From: Thalassia testudinum | Taxonomy: Eukaryota; Streptophyta; Magnoliopsida; Alismatales; Hydrocharitaceae | Length of the DNA stretch: 64,000 nucleotides | Direction of reading: 5' to 3' | Assembly: GCA_037157565.1 (NCBI GenBank) | Contig: JAZHRO010000013.1 | Coordinates: 35,778,501-35,842,500, forward strand | In this document: positions 22,958-33,900 of the stretch, one piece after another | Numbering within the stretch: the stretch's first letter is position 1 | How the letters are laid out: each line of letters starts with the position of its first letter | The notes under the pieces: model-generated | What the model saw: only the letters and a program-made list of their open reading frames with translations | Databases searched by the model: none | What the model was told of the DNA's origin: nothing | Translations under genes and position numbers: made by a program

Positions 22958-23975
22958 TGGCCATGGAAGCCAAAACTCCTTGGTTCGCTAACGTAGTGAA
23001 CTATCTGGTCACGGGCATTACTCCCAGTACTTGGGACAAGCAGAAGTGAGACAGGTTTCTTGCTAACACTAAATTTTATCACTGGGAGGAACCCGAGCTT
23101 TTTAGAGTAGGCCCTCACAAGATTTTCCATCGTTGCTTCGTTGATGAAGAACAAAGTGTTCTGAGTTTCTGCCATGACCTCCATTGTGGGGGACATTTTA
23201 GTGGGAAAAAGACTGCCCATAAGGTTCTTCAGTCTGCCTTTTGGCGACCCACATTATTCCGAGATGCACATACGTTTGTGGGCACATGTCTACGTTGACA
23301 GCAAACGGGAGGAGATGCCCCAGCAACCTATCCTCTCTGTTGAGATCTTTGATATTTGGGGCATCGACTTCATGGGTCCCTTTCCTGTGTCCTTCGGATA
23401 TGAGTACATCCTTGTGGCTGTGGACTATGTATCAAAATGGATAGAAGCCATACCTACACGAACCAATGACCATTCCGTGGTCTTGGGCTTTGTTAAGGTT
23501 AATATCATTTCTCGGTACGGGTGCCCAAGGACGATCATAAGTGATGGAGGACCTCACTTTAAGAACGTACACTTCACAAGACTACTGTAAAATTTGGGAG
23601 TCAACCACATGATAGCCACACCTTACCATCCCCAAACGAGTGGACAAGTTGAAGTGTCTAATAGGGAGATTAAGTGAATTTTAAAAAAAACTGTCAGGCC
23701 CGATCGTAAGGATTGGTCTAAAAAGTTAAATGATGCTCTTTGGGCCTACAGAATTGCGTATAAGACTCCCTTGTGCATGTCTCCTTTCCGTCTTGTCTAC
23801 GGAAAGGCATGCCATCTTCCCGTTGAAATCCAACATAAAGCCTATTGGGCTATTAAAAATGTTAACTTGAATATGGATAAAGCGGGAAAGGCACGTATGT
23901 TAGAGTTAAGTGAGCTTGAGGAGCTTCGTAATGAAGCTTATGAAACTTCTCAAGCTTACAAGCAACGTACAAAGG
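22958..23975 (+). pseudogene. Integrase, broken and C-terminally deleted
   Basis: The integrase zinc-binding region reads [21 protein letters not shown] and continues to [12 protein letters not shown] near 23250, with stops at 23047 and 23297. The catalytic core lies in another frame at 23300-23590: [12 protein letters not shown] (first Asp), IISDGGPHF (second Asp) and, after a stop at 23588, GQVEVSNREIK (Glu). A further stop lies near 23675. Readable sequence continues to AYKQRTKVF near 23976, then changes abruptly to LTR sequence. The usual C-terminal region, polypurine tract and first part of the 3' LTR are therefore deleted. Confidence 0.82.
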
Positions 23976-24932
23976 TCTTCCTCGCCAGCCACACCAGGCA
24001 CGCACATCGCACGTAGACGCCCGCGCCCTTGTGCCTCTCTGTCTTCTTCTTCCTCTGCTTCTCTCAAACTGTCTGCAAACAACCAAAAGAACCCACCGCA
24101 CGTAGCAGCGCCCCCGCGCAACCCTCACCGGCCACGCTTGCGTGCAACCACGCCCACGCACAGCCGCACACGCACGCAGCAGTGCTCGCACGCAACCTCG
24201 CCTTTGTGTGCGTGCAGCAAATCGCACGCAGCAACCACCTGAGGCGGCTGCAGTCCCTGCCACTCCTCTCCGCCGCCACCTACTGTCCGGTCGGCCACCA
24301 CCGGCCACCTCCTGCCTCACTGTCATCATCTACGAGATCCTCTCCTCCGGTGGAACTCCTCCCGAGCAAACCGCCTGCGACGCCTCCTCCAACGTGTGGT
24401 GAAGAGAGAGGAAATTTCCTCTGTTTTTGGAAGAATTAAAATTTACATTGCTTGCCATTGCCACTTGAATATTGGATTATTTTATTCAGGCAAAATTGCA
24501 GGGGTGCACTTACAATTTCGTGAATTTGCTTAACTTGTGTTATGTGCATCATTTAACATTGAAATTTAATTCCTATTTGCATGCAATTCAAACTTACATG
24601 ATATGCTACTACACATGCATCATATACATACTTTTGGGAGCTTGATTCCTGACGTGAAAATTACATAAATAAATAGCCTTGAACTTTTCATGAAATTGCA
24701 AGTTCCATTTAGAGTAGCATATTCATCAAATTGATTTCGCGAAGGTGTCTGCGAACATTATAACTCTCTACTCGTGAATTTATTGGATTTATTCCTCCCT
24801 GTGGATACAACATCCTTTTCATGGTTTAAATTGATATCTATTTTAATCTTTGATTGAGAGATTTTCACCACATAAATTACAACGACATATCATTCTATTA
24901 TTTTCTTAATCAAGCGAAATACTCTCACATCA
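23976..24932 (+). repeat. 3' LTR of the Athila-type element, 5'-truncated
   Basis: About 957 bp align with the end of the 5' LTR (about 19173-20117), including the cctctcctccggtggaactcc segment and the ccctgtggatacaacatcc U5 region, and end CACATCA before TSD gccat. About 0.75 kb of the LTR's 5' part is missing, fused directly to integrase sequence. Short frames in it are chance translations. Confidence 0.78.
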
Positions 24933-26294
24933 GCCATTTATATCCCAGATCAGGTTCAAGAGAACCTGATCAGGGCTACAAAAGAATTAATTCAGGGTAT
25001 ACTTGGCAAGATTTGAAAAGGGAATGTAGCTGCAATTGCAGCCATTTACTATGATTGTTGGGATTCCAAAACTCAAAGCAGAAATCACTAAATCTCATTC
25101 TGATAAGGGCTAAAATTATATAAAAATCATGCTCAAATGTTCAGCTCTAAATCCAGGTCCTTGTCACAAGTTTAATAACAAATCATATTACAAAAACTGA
25201 TGATCTAACTCCTTCTAATGCTATAGACAGCAAGTAGAAAGGGTTAGAATCAACATGGTAAATCCAAATACTAGAATCCCAGGACTCTGAAAGCTTAAGG
25301 AATATTGTGAATTCCTTAGGTTAGAAAATCATATTGCTCTTCAAAATCAACAAAATGATGCAAGGAAAAATGTTGAGAATGTTGAATCGATGTTTTAATA
25401 GTGTTGCGTTGTAGTGCGCCGAAATAGCGTTAAAAAAAATACAATTTTATTACTCAAAAATATTTTGCATTGAAATGGTACGTTTCTCACCTCAACTTAG
25501 TTAATTAAGTTAATTTTACTTAATTAAGAGTAGAAGAAAGTAACTTAGGTTAACTCGAAATTGTGTCGGTTGTGTAGTATAGGGTCGAATTAACCTAACA
25601 TTTTAGATTTTTTTACTTTTAACTAGTTGAGTCCAGGTCGTTCGCTGGGAGGTATATGTTATTTTAAATTCACCAATTAACTCTATATATCTTATAGGTA
25701 TAGGAGGTATAATTAAATTAATTGTAAAACATGAATTTTGCAAAATTTGATTTAATTTGAAGAAATATGCAAAATCCCATTTGATATCTAATTTCCAACA
25801 TTTATTTCAAAAGATTAAAGGCAAATGAGAGTTTATCTAATTACAACATGCCTTATTACAACAATTGAAAGTAAAAAGAAATTTAACATATAACAAGAAA
25901 AATGAATTCTTTTCTTTTTATTCTTGAGCCTCTCTCTCTCTTTTCTTTCTTTCTTTTCTCTCTATTCTTTCTCTTCTCTTCTTTATTTCCTTTTATTCTA
26001 TTTACTTTTATTTTTCTCTTTCTCTGTTTATTTTTCTCTTATTCTCGAGCTTCTTTCTTTCTTCTTTCTCTTCTACTCCTACCTTCTTCTTCTCTTCCCT
26101 TAGTCTTCTTAAGACTCTTTGTTCCTTAGTGCCTGTTATTCTCCTTTCTTTCCTTTATTGCAAGCTCTTCTCCCTTACTTAGCCTTTTCAATCTCCTTCC
26201 TTGCCCTTAGCCTCTTTAGCTTTTGCCTTTAGCACTTAACCTTCAGCTCTTCCTTTCTTCTTCTCTTCAGCTGAACCAGGTTTCTCCTTTAACC

Positions 26295-26570
26295 AAAAAT
26301 TGGTTTAAGGTTTGCGACAAGGTCCTTTCGAGGATACACAACACCCTGAGATCAGGGTGGGACCAGACCCTACTCGGTCCTCGCCTTGTTTGATTACGAT
26401 TTATTTTCGATTTATTTCTCTCTCGAGCCGAGCCGACCCAACTACCTCCCAGGGCCAACATCGCACACGCCCACTCGAGCGCACACCCGCAGGCACACAC
26501 ATGCCTGCACACACACACATAGATATGCTCAGAAGATCGATTCAGATTTCGTGCCGAGCGCTTGATGACT
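26295..26570 (-). ncRNA. Candidate Pol III LTR RNA, T2 minus copy
   Basis: On the minus strand agtcatcaagc starts at 26570, 30 nt after the TATA. No TTTT occurs until the T5 run at 26295-26299, giving about 276 nt. Hairpins CACCCT-GATCTC-AGGGTG (26342-26359) and TCCT-CGAA-AGGA (26323-26334) lie near the 3' end. This is the best preserved T2/T3 unit. Confidence 0.48.
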
Positions 26571-26593
26571 GCATAGCCACAGTAACAAAATGC

Positions 26594-26635
26594 TTTTATA
26601 CCAAGGCGCACTCTCAAGAACTTCCGATGTGGGCC
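26594..26635 (-). promoter_or_regulatory. snRNA-type USE plus TATA, T2 minus copy
   Basis: On the minus strand USE ggcccacatcg (26635 to 26625) has one mismatch, followed after 24 nt by a strong tataaaa (26600 to 26594). Confidence 0.58.
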
Positions 26636-28767
26636 TATGTTTCCCCCCTCCAAACCCGACTTTAAGTGAAGATTGCTCCCGACTTAGAGCTCCAAATCAA
26701 GTGAAACAACGCTTGATGGAAAGCTCTAAGGTAACTCTACAAGATTGTACAATCAATTTTACGTTAAGGGGATGTTTTCCTCTTCAATTTGAAGAGCGAA
26801 TCTAAGGGGTTCCTACGGGGTTTTCAATGCCTGGAAATGGTTTTCTACTTACAATGTTCATAAATTGGATTTTCTAACTTAGCTAAGGGTTTGAATATGT
26901 TCTACAGAAGATTCCGCAGCTACAGGTGTGGATATCAAGCTCTTAAGAGCTTCAGAAAGTGCACAGAAGCTCAAAGCTTCTCTGAAAGCTTCAGAGAATA
27001 GATTTCAGACTTAAATAGGTGCAATAGACAGCTAAGAACATTTCTGATCGATTTCAACAAATTCTAAGGGTTAAAACAAACTAATCTGAGCAGGAATTGA
27101 GATCAAATCTCAACAAAATGCCACTGCTATCAGTTTGAGTTCGAAAACAACCCAAATTGACAGGGAATGAATTCCAACTAAATTACAAGTCTGAGCTCAA
27201 TTTAATCATTCTAAAACTTTCAACAGAATCTCAGAATCCATTTAGGCTCCTTTCCTTAATTCATCAAATCGAGCTTGGAATCAGAATTTCCTCCTCAGGT
27301 TTGACTGTGAAGCTTAAAAATTGACTTCCTGATTAATGCCTCTTTTCAAGAAATTAAAGCCTGGAATATGATCCTAACGACCTCAGAAACTCATCCAATC
27401 CCTTAAACAGGCGTTCTAACCTAAGAGCCTAGGGTTCCAGGCTTGTCGCCTGAACTCCTAAGGTGCTTTGTTCGTCAGAATGATTAGGAGGTTTCTACAA
27501 TAAGCTGAGGACATGAATAGCTTCAGTGCATTGCACTGAAGCTTCTAGACACCTTAAATGTGTCGTTTAAGCTTCTGTATAGGCTTCTCTAACTCCGCCG
27601 GAGTTGGAGAAGAAGATACCTCAATATGAGCTCCAGTGGTTAAAATCCCAAATAAATGGCCTCAAACTAATTTATAATCAATATAACATCAATCTGGAGC
27701 TAATCATCAACTTCTATAGGCTGAAGATCAGTAATTGGCTCATCGGAGCTCGCTGGAGCTCCGGTTAGTCCAAAAAAAGTGAAAATTGTGCATAGAGTGA
27801 GAATTTGTGCCATTTTTCATTTGAAAATGTTCCTGAGGTTCCTTGTAACCTCAGGATCGCAGTAATTCCTCTTTAACTTGTTAGATGAATGATTAATTAG
27901 TAAAACTCAGTTTGAATAGATTTGAGTTAGTTGATGCTTAGGACTTGGTCTCTCACTCAGATGAGTGGTTGAGACAAGTCAACAGATATATGTGATCATA
28001 ATTATATAAATAATTTATAATTTAAACTGCTCTTGAGCCGCCATTGGCAGCGAGCTCAGGAGCTTAATTAAAATTGGGCAAATTCATTATAGATGATAAT
28101 TATTCATATTAAGGAATGGAATAGGGTCCTTAGATGATGAATAGATGATGAAGAACCCTGTGAATGTGAATTAAGCTCAGCTACTGTCGCTATGGACAGC
28201 AACAGTAATTGTTGAAGGTGGATATGATTTAGGCGATTAAGTGATAGAATTAGTGTTTAAATTGGCTAGAAATGATTGTGAGTGATAGAGGAAGATGATC
28301 AGCGGATTCAAAAGGTAAAACTAAGTCTCTAGCAAGCTCAAGGAGCTCGCCGGAGTCGAAGAAGACGAAGTATGAAATATGAAATTACGACTAAACTATC
28401 TAACTAACTAACTACCTAAACTATCCTACTCCTACTCCTACTCCTAATCTACTCCTATCTACTGTTACCTGGACGAAGGGGTCAAAGGATCTCCTTCGAA
28501 GGCTCATAACGGAGAAGTGAAATCAGAGGGTATTGAGGAAGATCTCCGGCGAGCGAATATGAATGGGGCAAAGGCACTCCTCGGTTGACGCCTGTGTCCA
28601 AGGACGCGGCAGATCTCAGTAAGTCCCTGAGCTAAACAAGATGGACGGAGGAAGTCGGACGATGATGTGGAAGATCGTCGGAGTTGTGGAAGAATAGCCT
28701 ATTGGGTTGGCTACAGTGAAGAAGAGGGAAGGGAGCCAACTTGAGAGAAATCAAGGGGGTCAGGGGC

Positions 28768-28775
28768 TATTTATA
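28768..28775 (-). promoter_or_regulatory. Upstream TATA box of the T2 minus copy (tataaata)
   Basis: On the minus strand it reads actataaatagcccctg. The same box lies at 54665 in the plus-strand T2 LTR. Confidence 0.55.
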
Positions 28776-29698
28776 GTTGACGGTGATGAAGAGGGCGGCG
28801 GAGTCTGGACGTGTGAGGAGCTAGAGCTGGTTAACCATCGGCGTCTTCTCCGACAACGGTGAGGTTAACTCCTACCTAAAATTAGGATATAAGAGTCATC
28901 CAGACCGATGGATGAAGATGGGATGGTAAGCACAAGCTCTAGGAGCTTGGAGAAGGAAGGATGATGTCGGCAGGGTGGTGATCGAGTGGTGGAGACACCC
29001 TCAGTCGTCAGCCGTTCAACCGACTGAAGGAAGAAGAAGTAGATAGGAACCTTAATGCAATGAAATCTAACGACCTGTATGAAAATTAAGGACCCGATTG
29101 AAATGAATTATAAGGACCAAAATGTAAACTCAGGTTTTCAAGGTTTATTTTAATTTAGATCTTTTTTAACTTTTTATATATGATAGTAAATAAGGTAATT
29201 ATTATATTTAGACCTTGAATTTATATTTTTGACCTTTTTAGATTAATTTATTTAATTAAGTAATGTTACTTAAGTTATTACATACTTAGGTATATATTAT
29301 GCTTAAGTTAATTAATCTATTAATTAGAGGAATGATTGTTAATATCTCGAGTCCAATTATTAATTAAATTAGTAATAATATTATTTGAATAATAAAATAT
29401 CATTTTAAACTTATTTTAAGGTCCTTTACTATATATCCCTTATTTTATAATTAACCCATATATTCTCATATCCTTAGCTAATTAACTAGGAAGATTAGTT
29501 AATTAGAGGTAATTAGAGATCATAATAAGCCTCTCATCAGTCGAACACAGGGGGAAAATGAAATTCACGCACTAATCTCAACAATAAATGCACATTGAAC
29601 ACATAATACTAATCAAAATCTAATTATGAATGTAAAGCATGAGTATATGAAGAGTAAAAATAATTGTAGACAAAATAATGGAGAGCATATAAAAATCG

Positions 29699-29724
29699 GA
29701 CGTCTGATTTTGCAATCAGACGTC
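29699..29724 (-). repeat. Conserved U5 hairpin, T1 copy 6
   Basis: A perfect 10-bp inverted repeat, gacgtctgat (29699-29708) and atcagacgtc (29715-29724), with a 6-nt loop. Confidence 0.7.
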
Positions 29725-30098
29725 TTAAAAGTCTTGTGCTACAGTGCCTTGCTTCTTTTCTGGTTTCTCTTTCTCTGATTCTTCTTCTTCTCTTCTTTCT
29801 TTCGCTTCTTCTTTCCTTAGCTTTCTCTGCCTTTTGCATTCTCTTCTTTCTCTGTATTTGGCCTTCTCTTCCTTTTCTCTGCCTTCTGCCTTTACTTCTT
29901 CTTCTTCTTCTTCTTCTTCTTTGTTCTTCCTCCTTCTCTATCTTCTCCTTCCTTCTTTCTCTACCTTAGGCTTTCTTCTTCTTCTTTACTTTTCCTTAAG
30001 CCCTGCGGTGCTCCTCTCCTTCTTCTTCTTCCTTTTCTGCCTAACCTCCTCTTCTTCTTCTCTGAATTGGCTAAGTGTTGGAACAATCTCTTCAAAGC

Positions 30099-30345
30099 AA
30101 AACCCCCTTCCCCTGCGTAACTCTCTTCTCTCTTTCTCTCTTTTCTATTTCAAAACCACTTTCCGAGAGCCTTTAACCGGTCGGGTAATCAGACCTAACG
30201 CAAACCCAGATCAAGGCTCTCCGACGTGTGTGGTGAGCGAGGAGTGAATAGGTCGTGTAGTTGGGTCATGGCCAGGTTCGCGAATTATGTTGCGGACGAG
30301 TCCGGTGAGAGGGGGGAGGAGGACCTCACCCTCAGTGTTGGAGGC
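30099..30345 (-). ncRNA. Candidate Pol III LTR RNA, T1 copy 6
   Basis: GCCTC starts at 30345, 30 nt after the TATA-like box. The terminator equivalent to the other copies is at 30099-30102, but this copy also has an earlier TTTT at 30152-30155. It is therefore the only one of ten with a premature T4 run. Confidence 0.3.
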
Positions 30346-30369
30346 GAAGAGTTTCTAACAATTTTTCCC

Positions 30370-30410
30370 TTTATGTGCATAAGGGCGCCTTTCCACTTCC
30401 GAGGTCGGAC
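30370..30410 (-). promoter_or_regulatory. snRNA-type USE plus TATA, T1 copy 6
   Basis: On the minus strand gtccgacctcg (30410 to 30400) has two mismatches, followed after 24 nt by cataaa (30375 to 30370). Spacing is retained although both boxes have decayed. Confidence 0.4.
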
Positions 30411-30992
30411 TAAATGTCCCACTTTCCTTTGCGCACCGCAGCAGCAGATGAGGCTTCCAATTGGCAAGGCTCCAGAGTCTCTCAATTCCAACTGAGAGCC
30501 TGGATGAGTGTGGGCCTCAAGTCCGCACACATGGGGAAATCTCCTGGAACAGAGCGAGGCTTGGAGCGGCTTGAAGCTTACTTCAAGCTCGGCAGTAATG
30601 GCGGATGGGTACCTGCACCTGAAATCACTAGCACAGCCTCACAGCCATGTCAAATCACTCAGGGAACATCGTCGAAGCACGGCGGATGTGATGGGAGTGC
30701 TTTCGTGGCGTGTGGGGGGATGGGGTGGCCGGATGGTGAAGGGAATGGATGGTGAAGGTGGGTCTGTTCGGGGAGGTATTTGGGTGGTTGATGGAGTGAT
30801 TGGAGTGAGGGAAAATGATTAGTGAGGTGTGGCGGAGGTTGTAGGGTGGTTGGTGAGGTGGATGGAGGTGCGGAGTGACAGGAACACCTCGTCAGATGCA
30901 TCGCCAGAGGGGAAGGTGACGGTGATCAGTGGCGTCGGTGGATGATTTGGGGAAATAGAGAGAAGGAAAGAAAGTATGAGAGAGTGGGAATC

Positions 30993-33900
30993 TGTAACGA
31001 CCCGATTCCCGAGTCCCTACGAGACACGAGAACCAGACCGACTCGACTAATCCCAAGACCTAGTCGTCCAACGAGGAAGTAACCAAAAGAGCAGTAAAAT
31101 AAACCACATTCAACATAAAACATAACTAGCAGTAACAAAATACAGCAGTAAGAAAAAGAACTACTACAGCATGTACCACCACAACAGTAGAACAACATTT
31201 ATAACATAACAAGAACTGCGGGTAAAGAAAAGTACAGAGAGTAACAAAAACTACTCACTATAGTGGAAACAAAAGGGGTACAAAAGAACAGTGGTAACTC
31301 TACTGGACCCTACTCGGCCCAGCGTCCTCTGTAGCCGCTAACCCTGGCTGCTCAACACCTGGTCCTGAAAGGTAACGAGTGTAACACGTCAACGAAACGC
31401 TAAGTAGAGTGGCAGCTAAACTAAAGAAGCAGTAAGGTGTACAGTAGCTGTTTTATTTTCTTTCTTCCTTTATTTACGTCTTTCTATTGTTTCACAATTT
31501 ATCTATTTCTCAGATCCTTCACTTGATCTCGAATGTTCCTCGTGGGAACGATCTTGATTGCAGTCTTTTCCGAACAGTAGAAGTAGCACGTGGTGCTCTC
31601 CTGGCCGGGAGAGTCCCCCATGGTGATCCTACTATCAGTCAACCACCCCAAGGTCACGGACAGACGTAACGGTGACTACGGCACGCGCGATAAACGCACA
31701 GGTAGCTAACCCGCACTGGCACGTGGTCAGTCGTTTCCATTAACGGGTGCGCCCAAAGCACAGCACGGAACCAGTACAGGGCAGAGCCCTCTCAGTAACA
31801 GGGGTCCAACCCCTCCACAGTAACCAAACAGGGGCCTTGCCCCTCCACAATCCGCGCACCCTCGCCTGACTACCCTGGTTTGCCCCAGTGGGCCTAACAA
31901 GTCGGTGTAGGAGGCTAGCGGAACCCCGGGGCCCGTGGGTAGCTAGTGCTCTCCCTACACTAGTAGCTCTCCTCAGTACTACGTACACAAGGGCCAGCAA
32001 GTCGGTACAAAGTGGCCAGACCTAACCCCGAGTCCCTGGGGCGGCTAGCTCCGCTCTGCACTAAACAGGGGGATAGTCGCTCTCCTTGGTACTCCGTACT
32101 CAAGGGCCAGCTCACTTCCCCAATTCTATTCCATTCACTTTCCAGGAGTTCTACTCCTAATTCCCCGTAGGGTTCCAGCTCTTTTAACTCAGCACATTCA
32201 GGTTTCACCTTTCCAGTTTCACGTTCATACATCCCACATTCTCAATCATGTTCATTTATTCATAACAGGCAGTTGTTAAACCAATTTACAGGCAGCTATT
32301 TGTTCCTTTCCATTTTTCCAAGACTGCAGTATTCGTATATTCCACTAGTTTTCCCATCCTAGGATTCATGCCATACCCTAGGATCTATCATACAATCTAA
32401 TTTTCCAGCCCTATGATTCATGCAACACCCTAGGATCTACCATTCATTCTAGTTTCTCATTCCTAGGATTTATGCAATGTCCTAGGTTCTAATTATGGTT
32501 CCATAATTTAACAGATTATACTAATAAACTTAAAAGCCACTCTATCAGTTATAACAGGAGTACTGGGGGGCATGGTCGGGAATCCCGCGTGCCTCCGCAA
32601 CCCCCAAGACTGCAATGGAATGGGGTCCTATCACAAGGATCAAACACAAGGAGTTTCTCAAAATAGTATATAAATACTGGAAACGGGTAGAGGATCTTAT
32701 TCCGAAAAGAATGCAACTCGAAACGTGGAAAACAGACTCCGAACAGGCCCTAAACTAGTCGAAAACGACGAAACAGTGCAAAATCAGACGTCTGGAACTT
32801 CTTCCAGATGTCTTAAAAATGGGGATCAGATGGTACCTTGTCCTGCGTAGTCTCTCAGACGTCCAGAAGCCTGCGGGAGCGTCTGGCCTAGTTCCCAGAT
32901 GTCCGATGGTCACCCCGAACGTCTGGATGTCCTTCCAGTCGTCTGGCACCGCTGCCAGATGTCTGATTCGCGTTGGATGCGAATCTCAGTACCTGCACGT
33001 ACCCATTCCTCGCTCTCAGAACGGACGGCCGCAGAAAAGGAAGAAGACGAAAAATAACTTACCAGACGTCTGGACAATCCTCCAGACGTCTTCCTCGTCG
33101 TCTGGTTGGATTCCCAGACGTCTGATTCTGGAAAAACTTCCAGAATCAGAGCTCGACGCGTGCTCCGCCCTCGACGCACGGCCGCGCCGCGCCTCGTCCG
33201 CCTGCTGCTCGAGCTGCAGCAGGCCTCCCGCGTCCCCCGCGTCTGCTGCTCCCCCGCCTGCCGGCTCTAGCAGCCCCAGCAAGCTCGCCCTCACGGCCGA
33301 GCACCTCGTCCCTCGTGCAGCACCTCCTCTAGCACTCACCGCGGCTGTCGTTGCCGCCACTCGCTCGCGCTCGCACTCGCGCACCGGCTGGAAGGAGAAG
33401 AGGTGATGAGAGTGAGGGAGAGGGTGTGTGTAACGACCCGGTTCCCGAGTCCCTACGAGACACGAGAACCGGACCGACTCGACTAATCCCAAGACTTAGT
33501 CGTCCAACGAGGAAGTAACCAAAAGATAGTAAAATAAACCACATTCAGCATGAATATAACTAACAGTAAGAAAGTACAGCAGTAAGGAAAGAAACTACTA
33601 CAGTAGGTACCACCACAACAGTAAAACAACATTTATCATATAACAAGAACTGCAGGTAAAGAAGGTACAGCGGAAACAAAAACTACTCACTAGAACAGAA
33701 ACAAAAGGGGTACAAAAGGCTGTGGTAACTCTACTGGACCCTACTCGGCCCAGCGTCCTCTGCAGCCGCCGACCCTGGCTGCACAACACCTGGTCCTGAA
33801 AAAGGTAACGAGTGTAACACGTCAGCAAAACGCTGAGTAGAGTGGCAAACTAACTAAAGGCAACAGTAGAGTGTACTGTAGCTGTTATGTTCTATTACTT

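Larger units (their letters stand above)
16690..24932 (+). mobile_element. Athila-type Ty3 retrotransposon, decayed
   Basis: The element begins TGATGAGTCCATTTTAATGG and ends CTCACATCA. Its flanks accat (16685-16689) and gccat (24933-24937) are a TSD with one transition. The order is 5' LTR (interrupted), PBS, degraded gag remnant, aspartic protease, reverse transcriptase, RNase H, integrase, then a 5'-truncated 3' LTR. The protease motif DLGAGVNILP, the RT motif FMDDFS and the integrase motif [10 protein letters not shown] fit the Athila/Tat lineage. There are several in-frame stops and frameshifts. It cannot be autonomous. Confidence 0.88.
25476..29539 (-). mobile_element. T2 LTR, minus strand, inside T1 copy 6
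   Basis: The 4.06-kb LTR reads TGATGAGAGGCTTATTATG (from 29539) to CGTACCA (25476) on the minus strand and is homologous throughout to the T2 LTR at 53903-57933. It lies within the U5 of T1 copy 6, since T1 sequence (ttattactc) ends on its left and gtcgaacacaggg resumes on its right. A clear 5-bp TSD is not visible. It contains TATA at 28768-28775 and a USE/TATA pair at 26594-26635. The pyrimidine-rich block at 25915-26260 is its GA-rich tract. Confidence 0.75.

Noticed and set aside
29744..30247. 167-residue Ser/Leu/Phe-rich open frame
   Set aside because: It is the pyrimidine strand of the T1 GAAGAA tract. Similar frames appear in every T1 copy only because the tract is repetitive.
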